From: CAVQRB01 sp963715055
GTDB taxonomy: Bacteria; Pseudomonadota; Alphaproteobacteria; Rhodobacterales; Rhodobacteraceae
Length of the DNA stretch: 64,000 nucleotides
NCBI GenBank assembly: GCA_963715055.1
Contig: CAVQRB010000011.1
Span: 14,450 to 78,449 of the forward strand
Direction: 5' to 3'
A program made the translations under genes and the position numbers. Shown in pieces: positions 43,929 through 53,405 of the stretch; position 1 is the stretch's first letter, and each line of letters opens with the position of its first letter. The notes beneath the pieces were generated by a model. It did no database searches. It was not told where the DNA came from and saw only the letters and a list, made by a program, of their open reading frames with translations.

Positions 43929-44354
43929 ATGATCAACTATGCGCTCAGATGTGAAAAAGGCCACGGCTTCGACAGCTGGTTCCAGTCTGCCGCGGCCTTC
44001 GACAGCCTGAAGCAGGCAGGCCATGTCACCTGCGCCACCTGCGGCAGCGCCGAGGTCGAGAAAGCGGTGATGGCACCGCGGGTCGCCCGAAGTGCCGACA
44101 AGGCACCAGAAAAGGCGCTGACGACGCCGGCGAGCGAACAGGAAAAAGCGCTGGCCAAGCTGCGGCGCGAGATCGAGGCCAATGCGGATTACGTGGGCCC
44201 ACGCTTTGCCGAGCAAGCGCGTGCGATGTATCTCGCGGGCGACAGCGAACGCGCGATCTATGGCGAAGCCAATGGAGCGGAGGCGAAATCGCTGATCGAG
44301 GACGGCATCCCGGTGGTGCCTTTGCCCTTCCTGCCCAACCGAAAGGCCAATTGA
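43929..44354 (+). CDS. DUF1178 family protein
   Basis: A 141-residue protein starting MINYALRCEKGHGFDSWFQS, with a CATCGS zinc-like pair, and a C-terminal part ANADYVGPRFAEQARAMYLA. DUF1178 is a conserved alphaproteobacterial family of unknown function. It is followed after 3 bases by the SDR gene. Confidence 0.92.
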   Translation: MINYALRCEKGHGFDSWFQSAAAFDSLKQAGHVTCATCGSAEVEKAVMAPRVARSADKAPEKALTTPASEQEKALAKLRREIEANADYVGPRFAEQARAMYLAGDSERAIYGEANGAEAKSLIEDGIPVVPLPFLPNRKAN

Positions 44355-44357
44355 GAC

Positions 44358-44996
44358 ATGACAATCGTGATTACCGGCGCCAGTCGCGGTATCGGCGCGG
44401 GACTGGCAAAGGCCTATGCCGCGCGGGGTGAGACCGTCATCGGAACCATGCGGCGCGGCGACACGCCGCTCGATGTGACCGACCCCGCGAGCGTCGCGCG
44501 TTTCGCCGCATCGCTGGACGGCGCGCCGGTGGCACTTCTGGTCTGCAACGCGGGCGTCTATCTCGACCGCGGACAGCAACTCGACGGCGGCTATCCGGCG
44601 GCGCAATGGGCGCAGACCTTCGCCGCCAATGTGACAGGTGTCTTTCTGACGATCCAGGCGCTGCTGCCCAACCTGCGCGCGGCGCAGGATGCCAAGATCG
44701 CGATCATCTCCTCGCAGATGGCCTCCTCCGAAAAGGCGCCGGGCGGCAGCTACATCTACCGTGCCTCGAAGGCGGCGGCGCTCAACCTCGGGCGCAACCT
44801 CGCCGCCGACCTGCGCCGGGACCGTATCGCCGTAGGCATCTACCATCCGGGCTGGGTCCAGACGGACATGGGCGGCGGGGCCGCTGACATCACGGTCAAG
44901 CAATCGGTCACGGGGCTGGTGGCGCGGTTCGATGCGCTCTCGCTCGCAAGCACCGGCGTCTTCGAAACCTGGGACGGGCGCGCGCACCCCTATTGA
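44358..44996 (+). CDS. Short-chain dehydrogenase/reductase
   Basis: A 212-residue NAD(P)-dependent oxidoreductase. The cofactor motif GASRGIGAG is at residues about 6-14, CNAGVYLD near 60, Ser in IISSQMASSE near 117 and the catalytic YRASK (YxxxK) near 134. Lies 3 bases after DUF1178. Substrate unknown. Confidence 0.92.
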   Translation: MTIVITGASRGIGAGLAKAYAARGETVIGTMRRGDTPLDVTDPASVARFAASLDGAPVALLVCNAGVYLDRGQQLDGGYPAAQWAQTFAANVTGVFLTIQALLPNLRAAQDAKIAIISSQMASSEKAPGGSYIYRASKAAALNLGRNLAADLRRDRIAVGIYHPGWVQTDMGGGAADITVKQSVTGLVARFDALSLASTGVFETWDGRAHPY

Positions 44997-45132
44997 CCGA
45001 TGACAGGGCCATGATGTCCTTTGCCCCATGTGTCAGCACCAAAGCGCTTTTGAAAAGATCACGCACATACGGTGTCTTGTGCCGCCGGTGATCTGCGCGT
45101 AAACCCGCCGCGATCAACGCGAAGGACGGAAC

Positions 45133-46371
45133 ATGCCAGTTCTGGTGATGAAATTCGGCGGCACCTCGGTGGCCACATTGGACCGCATCCGCCGCGCCGC
45201 CAAGAGGGTCGGCGTCGAGGTGGCCAAGGGCTATGACGTGATCGTCATCGTGTCGGCCATGTCGGGCAAGACCAACGAACTGGTGGGCTGGGTGAACGAG
45301 ACATCTCCGCTTTACGATGCGCGGGAATACGATGCGGTCGTCTCCAGCGGCGAGAACGTGACGGCGGGTCTGATGGCGCTGACCTTGCAGGAGATGGATG
45401 TGCCCGCACGCAGCTGGCAGGGCTGGCAGGTGCCGGTGAAAACCACCTCGGCCCATTCCTCTGCGCGCATCGAGGAGATCCCGACCGACAACATCACCGG
45501 GCGCTTCAAGGCCGGCATGAAGGTGGCGGTGGTCGCAGGCTTCCAGGGCATCAGCCCTGAAGGGCGGATCACGACTTTGGGTCGCGGTGGGTCGGATACG
45601 ACGGCGGTGGCCTTCGCCGCGGCCTTCGGCGCCGAGCGCTGCGATATCTACACGGATGTGGACGGGGTCTATACAACCGACCCGCGGATCACCTCCAAGG
45701 CGCGCAAGCTCGACCGCATCGCCTTCGAGGAGATGCTGGAACTGGCCTCGCTCGGCGCCAAGGTGTTGCAGACACGCTCGGTGGAACTGGCGATGCGCTA
45801 CAAGGTCAAGCTGCGGGTGCTGAGCAGCTTCGAGGAACAATCCGACGACGCCGGGACGCTCGTCTGCGATGAGGAGGAAATCATGGAAAGCAATGTGGTG
45901 GCAGGGGTCGCGTTCAGCCGTGACGAGGCGAAGATGACGCTGGTCTCCGTGGCCGACCGCCCGGGTATCGCCGCGAGCATCTTCACCGCGCTGAGCGATG
46001 CCGGCGTGAATGTCGACATGATCGTGCAGAACATCGCGGAAGAGGGGCGCACCGACATGACCTGGTCCTGCCCGACCGATCAGGTGCTGCGCGCGCAGAA
46101 GGCGATCGAGGCGGCGAAGGCGGCCGGCAAGATCAACTTCAACGAGGTGATTGCGGACACGGACGTGGCCAAGGTTTCCGTCGTGGGCATCGGGATGCGC
46201 AGCCATACCGGCGTCGCGGCGAAGATGTTCCAGGTGCTGAGCGCCGAAGGAATCAACATCAAGGTCATCACCACGTCGGAAATCAAGATTTCCGTGCTGA
46301 TCGACAGGAAATACATGGAACTTGCCGTGCAGGCGCTCCATGATGCCTTCGAGCTTGAAAAGACCGGCTGA
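45133..46371 (+). CDS. lysC: Aspartate kinase
   Basis: Phosphorylates aspartate, the first step toward Lys, Met and Thr. The 412-residue product has the kinase motif VMKFGGTSVATLDRIRRAA, GRGGSDTTAVAFAAAFGAER, and two ACT domains in the C-terminal third (SVADRPGIAASIFTALSDAG and MRSHTGVAAKMFQVLSAEGI) for feedback control. It precedes ptsP by 49 bases. Confidence 0.97.
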   Translation: MPVLVMKFGGTSVATLDRIRRAAKRVGVEVAKGYDVIVIVSAMSGKTNELVGWVNETSPLYDAREYDAVVSSGENVTAGLMALTLQEMDVPARSWQGWQVPVKTTSAHSSARIEEIPTDNITGRFKAGMKVAVVAGFQGISPEGRITTLGRGGSDTTAVAFAAAFGAERCDIYTDVDGVYTTDPRITSKARKLDRIAFEEMLELASLGAKVLQTRSVELAMRYKVKLRVLSSFEEQSDDAGTLVCDEEEIMESNVVAGVAFSRDEAKMTLVSVADRPGIAASIFTALSDAGVNVDMIVQNIAEEGRTDMTWSCPTDQVLRAQKAIEAAKAAGKINFNEVIADTDVAKVSVVGIGMRSHTGVAAKMFQVLSAEGINIKVITTSEIKISVLIDRKYMELAVQALHDAFELEKTG

Positions 46372-46420
46372 CCGCCTGCAAGGCGGGTGTCGGACGGGTT
46401 GACCTGGGAGGGTTGCACAG

Positions 46421-48664
46421 GTGTCGGATCGTCTTGAGACCGAATCCCGCAAGCTGCTCGGGCGGCTGCGCGACACGATGGCCAGCGACAAGGGCGGGCA
46501 GACACGCCTGAACGAGATCACGCGGCTGATCGCGGACAGCATGGGCTGTGAGGTCTGTTCCATTTACCTCTTCCGTGACGAGCAAACGCTGGAGCTCTGC
46601 GCCACCGAAGGGCTGAAGCAGGACGCGGTCCACCAGACCCGGATGAAGCTGGGCGAGGGGCTTGTCGGGCGCGTCGCGCGCAGGCGCGAGATCATCAACG
46701 AACCGAACGCGCCCCAGGCCAAGGGCTTTCGTTACATGCCCGAGACCGGCGAGGAGATCTATTCCAGCTTTCTGGGCATCCCGGTGCAGCGGTTGGGCGA
46801 GTCGCTGGGCGTGCTGGTGGTGCAGTCGAAAACCGCGCGCGAGTTTTCCGCCGACGAGGTCTATGCGCTGGAAGTCGTGGCCATGGTGATAGCGGAGATG
46901 ACCGAGCTTGGCGTCTTCGTGGGCGAGGGGGCTGCGATGTCGGCGCGGCATTCGCAACCGGTGATGTTGCGGGGAACCGTGGGGCAGGAAGGGGCTGCCG
47001 AAGGCCATGTCTGGCTTCACGAGCCGCGGGTGGTGGTGACGAACCCGATCGCGGATGACCCGCACCGCGAGTTGGAGCGGCTGCGCGAGGCGGTGGAACA
47101 GCTGCGCGTGGGCGTGGACAGGATGCTCGAGCTTGCCGGGTCGCAGGACAAGGACCATCTCGAAGTGCTGGAGACCTACCGCATGTTCGCCAATTCCAAG
47201 GGCTGGATGCGGCGGATGGAGGAGGCGATTTCCAACGGTCTGAGCGCCGAGGCGGCGGTCGAGAAGGAGCAATCCGTGGCCCGTGCGCGCATCGGGCAAT
47301 CGAACGACAATTACCTGCGGGAACGGCTCAGCGATCTGGACGATCTCAGTAATCGTCTGCTGCGGATCCTGAGCGGGCAGGGGGCGGATACCGGGGCGGA
47401 GATGCCCCCCGATCCGATCCTCGTCGCCCGCAACATCGGGCCGGCCGAACTGCTGGAATACGGGCGCAGCCTCAAGGGCATCGTGCTGGAAGAGGGATCC
47501 GTCGGAAGCCATGCGGCCATCGTGGCACGGGCGCTGGCGATCCCGCTGGTGGTGCACGCAGGCCGGATCAACACCGAAGCGCTGAACGGCGATCATATCA
47601 TGGTCGATGGCGAGCAGGGCATCGTGCATCTGCGCCCCGACGAGAGCGTGGTCTCGGCCTTCCGCGACAAGATCGCCATGCTGGCGGCGGCGCAGGAACG
47701 CTATGCCTCGATCCGTGACAAGCCGGCCGAAACCAAGGACGGCCAGGTCGTGCGCCTCATGATGAACGCGGGCCTGATGGCCGACCTGCCTTCGCTGCCC
47801 AATTCGGGAGCAGAGGGCGTCGGGCTTTTCCGGACCGAGTTGCAGTTTCTGGTGCGCAGCCAGATGCCGCGCCGCTCCGAACTGGTGGCGCTTTATGCCC
47901 GGGTGCTCGATTCGGCCAAAGGCAAGCCGGTGGTGTTCCGTACGCTCGACATCGGGTCGGACAAGGTGCTGCCCTACATGAAGCCCAACGATGAGCCGAA
48001 CCCGGCGCTCGGCTGGCGCGCCATACGGGTGGGTCTGGACAAGCCAGGTATCATGCGGATGCAGTTGCAGGCGCTGATCCGGGCGGCGAACGGGCGACCG
48101 CTGACGGTGATGTTCCCTTTCGTGGCGCAGTTCGAGGAGTACCGCGCCGCGCGCCGGATCATGGAGAAGACACTGGCCGCAGAAGAGCGTCTTGGTCATG
48201 TGTTGCCCTCCGAGGTCAGCATCGGGGCCATGCTGGAGACGCCGAGTCTCGGCTTTGCGCCGGTGAAATTCTTCGAAGAGGTCGATTTCCTCTCCATCGG
48301 TGGCAACGATCTGAAGCAGTTCTTCTTTGCCGCGGACCGCGAGAACGAACGGGTGCGGCGGCGTTATGACACGCTGAACGTCTCGTTTTTGAGCTTCCTC
48401 GAGCAGATCGTGGAACGCTGCGCCAATACCGGGACGGATCTGTCCTTCTGCGGCGAGGATGCGGGGCGACCCGTCGAAGCCTTGTGTCTCGCGGCCATCG
48501 GGTTGCGCACGCTTTCGATGCGGCCGGCCTCGGTCGGACCGGTCAAGAGTTTGCTGCGCCGGTCCGATCTCGGCGAGGTGCGCAAGGTGATCCGGGACGC
48601 ACGCCATCGCGGCGACATGTCCGTGCGTCCGGCGGTCATGGAGTGGCTGCGCGGGCAGGGCTGA
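46421..48664 (+). CDS. ptsP: PTS-Ntr enzyme I (phosphoenolpyruvate-protein phosphotransferase)
   Basis: This enzyme starts the nitrogen PTS relay from PEP to the NPr protein. The 747-residue protein begins with a GAF domain (about 20-160), followed by the enzyme I N-terminal domain, a phospho-His domain with GSVGSHAAIVARALAIPLVV (active His near 367) and a PEP-binding barrel with EGVGLFRTELQFLVRSQMPR and SIGGNDLKQFFFAADR. Length and domain order are normal. The start at 46421 is a GTG. Other PTS-Ntr genes are not in the window. Confidence 0.96.
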   Translation: MSDRLETESRKLLGRLRDTMASDKGGQTRLNEITRLIADSMGCEVCSIYLFRDEQTLELCATEGLKQDAVHQTRMKLGEGLVGRVARRREIINEPNAPQAKGFRYMPETGEEIYSSFLGIPVQRLGESLGVLVVQSKTAREFSADEVYALEVVAMVIAEMTELGVFVGEGAAMSARHSQPVMLRGTVGQEGAAEGHVWLHEPRVVVTNPIADDPHRELERLREAVEQLRVGVDRMLELAGSQDKDHLEVLETYRMFANSKGWMRRMEEAISNGLSAEAAVEKEQSVARARIGQSNDNYLRERLSDLDDLSNRLLRILSGQGADTGAEMPPDPILVARNIGPAELLEYGRSLKGIVLEEGSVGSHAAIVARALAIPLVVHAGRINTEALNGDHIMVDGEQGIVHLRPDESVVSAFRDKIAMLAAAQERYASIRDKPAETKDGQVVRLMMNAGLMADLPSLPNSGAEGVGLFRTELQFLVRSQMPRRSELVALYARVLDSAKGKPVVFRTLDIGSDKVLPYMKPNDEPNPALGWRAIRVGLDKPGIMRMQLQALIRAANGRPLTVMFPFVAQFEEYRAARRIMEKTLAAEERLGHVLPSEVSIGAMLETPSLGFAPVKFFEEVDFLSIGGNDLKQFFFAADRENERVRRRYDTLNVSFLSFLEQIVERCANTGTDLSFCGEDAGRPVEALCLAAIGLRTLSMRPASVGPVKSLLRRSDLGEVRKVIRDARHRGDMSVRPAVMEWLRGQG

Positions 48665-48722
48665 TCTCGGTAAAAAACGACCCCAAGCCGCGGAAAATGG
48701 CGTCTTTCAATTGGTGCCGATT

Positions 48723-48746
48723 TATTGTATCCGCTTGGATACAATA
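48723..48746. promoter_or_regulatory. Perfect palindrome upstream of gntR (candidate operator)
   Basis: The arms TATTGTATCC and GGATACAATA are exact complements around GCTT. The palindrome ends about 20 bases before the GTG start (48767) of the GntR regulator and matches the size and symmetry of GntR-family operators. It likely binds that regulator in autoregulation, possibly also controlling the downstream membrane-protein gene. This is inference from position and symmetry. Confidence 0.65.
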
Positions 48747-48766
48747 TACCGAAGAAGGCGTGCCGC

Positions 48767-49408
48767 GTGACCGACGAGCAGGAAATGTCGCAAGGAGAGC
48801 TTGCCTATGCGCGGCTCTATGGTGCGATCCGCGCGGGGTCGTTTCAGCCAGGCGATCGCCTGCGTGAAGTAGATGTGGCCGAGCGGCTGTCGCTCTCGCG
48901 TACCCCGGTGCGCGAGGCGCTGCGCAAGCTCGAAGCCGAAGGGGTGATCGAGCATCGCCCGCGTCTGGGAGCCGTGATCCGGCGGCTGAGCCACGGCGAG
49001 GTGGTAGAGCTTTACGAGATGCGGCTCGTGCTGGAGCGCACGGCGGCGGAGATGGCGGCGAAACACGCGGCGCCGGCGGAAGTCGACGTGCTGGAGCAGT
49101 TGAACACCGAGTTGTCCGGAGCGGGCTCGCCGGAGGCCGCCGCCGCGATCAACCAGGATTTCCACCGGGCGATCTACCGCGCTGCGCGCAACCGTTTCCT
49201 GCTCGACGCGGCGCGGGCGCTGAACAATGCGCTGATGCTGCTCGGTCCCACCACATTGGCGACGCCGGAGCGGCTCAAGGTGGTGACGGGTCAGCACCGT
49301 GACATCATCGAGGCGGTGCGTGCCGGTGACGCGCAGGCTGCGGGTGCCGCGGCGGCAGTGCATCTGGAAACCTCGCTGCGCGACCGGCTGAAGGCGATGA
49401 CCGGATGA
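48767..49408 (+). CDS. GntR family (FCD) transcriptional regulator
   Basis: A 213-residue regulator with an N-terminal winged helix (LSLSRTPVREALRKLEAEGV, then IEHRPRLGAVIRRL) and a C-terminal FCD ligand domain with FHRAIYRAARNRFLLDAARA. The GTG at 48767 (VTDEQEMSQGE) is chosen because the upstream frame lies inside the palindrome at 48723-48746; an ATG at 48785 is an alternative. It overlaps the AbrB-family gene by 4 bases, so that gene is probably its target. Confidence 0.92.
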   Translation: MTDEQEMSQGELAYARLYGAIRAGSFQPGDRLREVDVAERLSLSRTPVREALRKLEAEGVIEHRPRLGAVIRRLSHGEVVELYEMRLVLERTAAEMAAKHAAPAEVDVLEQLNTELSGAGSPEAAAAINQDFHRAIYRAARNRFLLDAARALNNALMLLGPTTLATPERLKVVTGQHRDIIEAVRAGDAQAAGAAAAVHLETSLRDRLKAMTG

Positions 49409-50427
49409 TCCGCCTGCTCACGCCCTTTCCCATCGCCCTTGCCGGGGTCTGGCTGTTTCACGCTCTCGCCCTGCCGTTGCCCTGGCTTCTGGGGCCGATC
49501 ATGGCATGCCTGACCGCAGCGCTTGCGGGCGTGCCGATGAAGGGCGTCTCGCTCCTGAACAACATGATGCGCACGATCCTGGGTGTCGCGGTCGGCGCGA
49601 CCATCACGCCGGTCGTGCTGATGTCGATGGCGGGGATGTGGCCGACGCTGCTGCTGATCCCGGTGATGACAGCCTGCATCGGGTTGATCGGCGTCCCCTA
49701 CTTCATGCGCTTCTGGAAGTATGATTTCCCGACGGCCTACTATTCCGCCATGCCCGGCGGGTTGCAGGACATGCTGGTCTTCGGCGAGGAGGCGGGGGGC
49801 AATCCGCGGACGCTGTCGCTCATTCATGCCACGCGCATCCTCGTGATCGTGGTGGTGTTGCCCTTCATCCTGCACGCGCTCTGGGACGCCGATCTGACGC
49901 GGCCACCGGGCGCGCCCGCGTCCAGCATCGCGCCGCTGGAGCTGCTGATCATGGTCGGCTGCGCCATCGGCGGCTGGCGGATTGCGAAGGCAGTGGGCAT
50001 GTTCGGCGCCTCGATCCTCGGGCCGCTCATCCTTGCCGCGATCGCGGCGCTTTCGGGCATTCTCGAACATCGTCCGCCGGCGGAGGCGATCTGGCTCGCG
50101 CAGTTCTTCATCGGCATGACCGTGGGCGTGAAATACAGCGGCATCACCTTTTTCGAAGTGCGCCGCGATGTGGTCGCGGGCCTCGGATTCTGCGCCATCC
50201 TCTTCGTGCTGACCTTCATCTTCGTCGAAATCGTCTATGGCTTCGGGCTCGCGCCGGGGATGGAGGCGCTCTTGGCCTTCGCGCCGGGCGGACAGGCGGA
50301 AATGGCCGTGCTGGCCCTGATCGTGGGCGCGGACGTGGCCTTCGTGGTCGCGCACCACGTGTTGCGTATCCTGCTGGTGATCCTCGGCGCTCCCTTCTTC
50401 GCACGGATCTTTCCAGGGCGGTCGTGA
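49405..50427 (+). CDS. AbrB family membrane protein
   Basis: A 340-residue membrane protein with two internal repeats of about five helices, matching the AbrB/AmoA-like family (LPLPWLLGPIMACLTAALAG, and RIAKAVGMFGASILGPLILA). The family is a set of putative regulators or transporters without proven substrate. The start overlaps the GntR stop by 4 bases; the end is 10 bases from the convergent LysR gene. Confidence 0.88.
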   Translation: MIRLLTPFPIALAGVWLFHALALPLPWLLGPIMACLTAALAGVPMKGVSLLNNMMRTILGVAVGATITPVVLMSMAGMWPTLLLIPVMTACIGLIGVPYFMRFWKYDFPTAYYSAMPGGLQDMLVFGEEAGGNPRTLSLIHATRILVIVVVLPFILHALWDADLTRPPGAPASSIAPLELLIMVGCAIGGWRIAKAVGMFGASILGPLILAAIAALSGILEHRPPAEAIWLAQFFIGMTVGVKYSGITFFEVRRDVVAGLGFCAILFVLTFIFVEIVYGFGLAPGMEALLAFAPGGQAEMAVLALIVGADVAFVVAHHVLRILLVILGAPFFARIFPGRS

Positions 50428-50437
50428 CGACATCCAT

Positions 50438-51346
50438 TCAGATCTCGAAGATCCCCTGACGCAGTCGCCCGTCGAGAAAGCCGCGCAGATCGGTCGAGAT
50501 TTCAGCCATGAGCCCGCTGATCGGGCTGCCCGAGACATGGGAGGCGGTAAAGTGGATCGGCGGCAGCATGAAATCAGTCTTCAGTTCGACAAGTTGCCCC
50601 GTGGCCAGTTCCGAGGCGATCACGGCTTTAGGCATGGCGCAGACCCCGAAGCCCGACAGGGCAAGGCGGATCAGCGCGCCGAGCGAGGAGGAGGTGGTCA
50701 TGTCGAGCCGGCCACGGGTATGGGGCAGCAGCATTTCGCGCATGAGGCGGCTGGGCTTGGTGCTGAGCGAGAAGGTCAGCAGGCGCTGGTTGGCGATATC
50801 CTCGAGGCGCCAGTACCGGTGCCGGCTCCCCAGGGCAGGAGCGGCGGCGCAGATCATCTCGAAGCCGCAGAGGTCCTGGTTGGTCACGCTGACCTCCGCC
50901 ACGGGGCCCATCAGGAAGGCGATGTCAATCTCGCGCGCCACCAGCGCGTTGCGCAGGTTGTCGGTGGAATCGACGGTCAGATCGAAGGAGAGACCGGGCC
51001 GGGCCTTGCCCAGACCGCCAAGAAAATCCGGCAACCAGGTGGTGGCGATGGTCTCGGACGCGCCGAGCCGGATCGTCTGCTCGACCGTCGTGTGGCTGGC
51101 AAAGGCCGCCAGCACGTCCTGCTCCAGCGTCATGTAGCGCTCCGCCAGCGGCAGGAGTTTGCGCCCCATCGGGGTGAGTTCGGCGCTGCGCGTGGCGCGC
51201 AGGATGACATCGGTGCCCAAGTCCTGCTCCAGCATCTGGATGCGCGCGGAAATCGCTGGCTGCGTGATGTTGAGCTTTTCCGCGGCGGCGCGAAAGCTGC
51301 CGAGGGTGGCGATCCAGTAGAAGGTGTCGAGATTGCGGATACGCAT
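50438..51346 (-). CDS. LysR family transcriptional regulator
   Basis: A 302-residue LysR protein: the N-terminal helix-turn-helix has FRAAAEKLNITQPAISARIQ, then a substrate-binding effector domain (TIRLGASETIATTWLPDFLG). It is divergent from the DUF1445-TRAP operon, so that is the likely target. The 51347-51490 gap carries an AT-rich inverted repeat. Confidence 0.93.
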   Translation of the reverse strand: MRIRNLDTFYWIATLGSFRAAAEKLNITQPAISARIQMLEQDLGTDVILRATRSAELTPMGRKLLPLAERYMTLEQDVLAAFASHTTVEQTIRLGASETIATTWLPDFLGGLGKARPGLSFDLTVDSTDNLRNALVAREIDIAFLMGPVAEVSVTNQDLCGFEMICAAAPALGSRHRYWRLEDIANQRLLTFSLSTKPSRLMREMLLPHTRGRLDMTTSSSLGALIRLALSGFGVCAMPKAVIASELATGQLVELKTDFMLPPIHFTASHVSGSPISGLMAEISTDLRGFLDGRLRQGIFEI

Positions 51347-51372
51347 GTTGCGTGACTTTCGTTGCTACACCC

Positions 51373-51416
51373 AATTGATAAAAAATTTGGATCTTAAAAG
51401 CAAAAAATAATCAATT
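51373..51416. promoter_or_regulatory. AT-rich inverted repeat between lysR and the TRAP operon
   Basis: AATTGAT (51373-51379) and ATCAATT (51410-51416) are complementary 7-bp arms around an AT-rich core. The block sits in the divergent promoter region and fits a LysR-type site, although the precise T-N11-A box is not resolved. Low GC here contrasts with the surroundings. Confidence 0.45.
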
Positions 51417-51490
51417 TGACTGAAATGAACCTTCACGGGATGATCCCCGCAGCAATTTCGCATCTATCGCGGCTTCGAGAGGACATCGCC

Positions 51491-52321
51491 ATGACGACCC
51501 GAACATCGCAGGCGGCCCTGTCGAAACTGGACGTGCGCGATTTGCGCGCTCTGATCCGCGAGGGCGCCTACGACCGGCATACGGCCGGCCTCGCCAAGGG
51601 AAAGCTGCAATGCAACCTTGCCATCCTGCCCGAGCGCTACGCCGATGATTTCATCCGCTTCTGCGCGCTCAATCCCAAGCCTTGCCCGATCGTCGCCATC
51701 GGGCGTCCCGGTGATCCGATGCTCGGCACGCTTGGCGAGGATATCGACATCCGCACCGATGTGCCGCGCTACCGGCTCTTTCGCGAGGGGCGACTTGAGG
51801 CCGAAGTCACCGACATCACGGACCACTGGCAGGACGATTTCGTCACTGTGGCCCTTGGCTGTTCCTTCACTTTCGAGAATGCGCTGATGGCGCAGGGCAT
51901 CGCGGTCAAGCACATCGAGCGCGACCAGACGGTGCCGATGTATCTCAGCAACATCAAACTGGCCGAGGCCGGTCCTTTCTCTGGGGAGATGGTGGTCACC
52001 ATGCGTCCGATACCGGCAGACCGGGTTGACGATGCCTATGCGATCAGCGGCAAGTACCCGCAGGCGCATGGTGCCCCCATCTCCCGGGGAGATCCCGCGG
52101 CCATTGGTATCGCCGACCTGTCCAAGCCCGATTGGGGCGAGCCGGTAGAGGTCGCCGACGGCGAGGTGCCGGTTTACTGGGCCTGCGGGGTCACGCCGCA
52201 AAACGTTCTGATGAAAGCGAAAATTCCCTTCTGCATCACCCATGCGCCGGGCCACATGCTGGTCGCCGACATTGCCGAAGACGCGGAAATTGGCGTCTTC
52301 AAAACCCAACACCTCTCATAA
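51491..52321 (+). CDS. DUF1445 putative hydro-lyase
   Basis: A 276-residue protein of the YcsI/DUF1445 family (CNLAILPERYADDFIRFCAL, RPGDPMLGTLGEDIDIRTDV, SFTFENALMAQGI, CITHAPGHMLVADIAEDAEI). Related domains occur in D-glutamate cyclase. The ATG at 51491 follows GAGAGGA. It lies 24 bases upstream of the TRAP binding protein and shares the LysR control region, so it probably acts on the imported acid. Confidence 0.88.
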   Translation: MTTRTSQAALSKLDVRDLRALIREGAYDRHTAGLAKGKLQCNLAILPERYADDFIRFCALNPKPCPIVAIGRPGDPMLGTLGEDIDIRTDVPRYRLFREGRLEAEVTDITDHWQDDFVTVALGCSFTFENALMAQGIAVKHIERDQTVPMYLSNIKLAEAGPFSGEMVVTMRPIPADRVDDAYAISGKYPQAHGAPISRGDPAAIGIADLSKPDWGEPVEVADGEVPVYWACGVTPQNVLMKAKIPFCITHAPGHMLVADIAEDAEIGVFKTQHLS

Positions 52322-52345
52322 AAAACACCAACAAGGAGAACTTAC

Positions 52346-53377
52346 ATGCGTACTTCCCTGTCTGTACTTGCGCTCGCCGCCACGCTGGCAGCACCTGCGA
52401 TGGCCGAAAACCTGTCCGTCGTTGGCAGCTGGTCGAGCCTGCCGCTGCACCAGCAATATGAGGCGCCGTTCTGGAGCACGACCCTGCCCGAAGCCTCGGG
52501 CGGCAATCTGACGGTCGAGCTGACCACGCACAACCAGATGAGCCTTGGTCTGGGCGACATCTACCCGCTGCTGGGGCAGGGGGTCTATGACGTGGCGATG
52601 ACCGTGGCGGATTATGCCGTGGCCGATGCGCCGGAGCTCGAGGGCCTCGACGTGCCGCTCTTGGCGCTGACCGCCGATGAGGCCCGCGCCATGGTCGAGG
52701 CGGCCAAGCCGATGGTCAGCGACATCTACCAGAACCGCTTCAATTCGCATGTGCTGGCGATCGCGCCCTATCCGCCACAGGTGGTCTTCTGCAATCATGA
52801 GATTGCGGGTCTTGATGATCTTCAGGGTCTGAAGGTGCGCGCCTCGGGCCGGATGACCGCGAAACTGCTTGAAGCATTGGGCGCCGAAGGCGTGAACGTG
52901 TCTTTTGCCGAAGTGCCGGGTGCGCTTCAGAACGGCGTGGTGGATTGTGCCGTGACGGGGGCCGGGTCGGGCTATTCCGCGGGCTGGTGGGAGGTCTCCA
53001 CCCATCTGATGCCGCTGCCGCTCGGTGGCTGGGATCCGGTCGTGACCGCGATCAACCTCGACAAGTGGAACGGGCTCGACGCCGAGACGCAGGCGCTGAT
53101 CCAGACGCAGGTCAAGGAAGGTTTCGAGGACCCGGCCTGGGCCAGCGCGCAAGGTGCCTTGGTCAACGACATCGCCTGCCTCACGGGCAAGGGCGACTGT
53201 GCCTCGGGTGAGAAACGCTCGATGGTGCTGGTCGAAGCCTCGGATGCCGATTTCGCCAAGGCGCGGGAGATCCTGACCTCGCAAGTGCTGCCGGAATGGG
53301 CGGAGCGCGCGGGCGGCGACTGGGCGCAGCGCTGGAACGACAGCGTCGGTGCCGTGGTCGGTGTGACCATCAACTAA
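52346..53377 (+). CDS. TRAP transporter solute-binding protein (DctP family)
   Basis: A periplasmic substrate-binding protein of a TRAP system. The signal peptide (MRTSLSVLALAATLAAPAMA) precedes a two-lobe domain with the family features LKVRASGRMTAKLLEALGAE and VPGALQNGVVDCAVTGAGSG. The AAGGAG site is 11 bases before the ATG. Next in order are DctQ and DctM. The ligand is not readable; the operon with a DUF1445 enzyme suggests an organic or amino-acid-derived acid. Confidence 0.92.
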   Translation: MRTSLSVLALAATLAAPAMAENLSVVGSWSSLPLHQQYEAPFWSTTLPEASGGNLTVELTTHNQMSLGLGDIYPLLGQGVYDVAMTVADYAVADAPELEGLDVPLLALTADEARAMVEAAKPMVSDIYQNRFNSHVLAIAPYPPQVVFCNHEIAGLDDLQGLKVRASGRMTAKLLEALGAEGVNVSFAEVPGALQNGVVDCAVTGAGSGYSAGWWEVSTHLMPLPLGGWDPVVTAINLDKWNGLDAETQALIQTQVKEGFEDPAWASAQGALVNDIACLTGKGDCASGEKRSMVLVEASDADFAKAREILTSQVLPEWAERAGGDWAQRWNDSVGAVVGVTIN

Positions 53378-53405
53378 GCCCCTCTACCAAAGGCGAGGAC
53401 CCCTG

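Noticed and set aside
46283..48607. 774-codon minus-strand open frame
   Set aside because: It mirrors lysC end and ptsP in the opposite frame; composition is typical of GC-rich antisense shadow.
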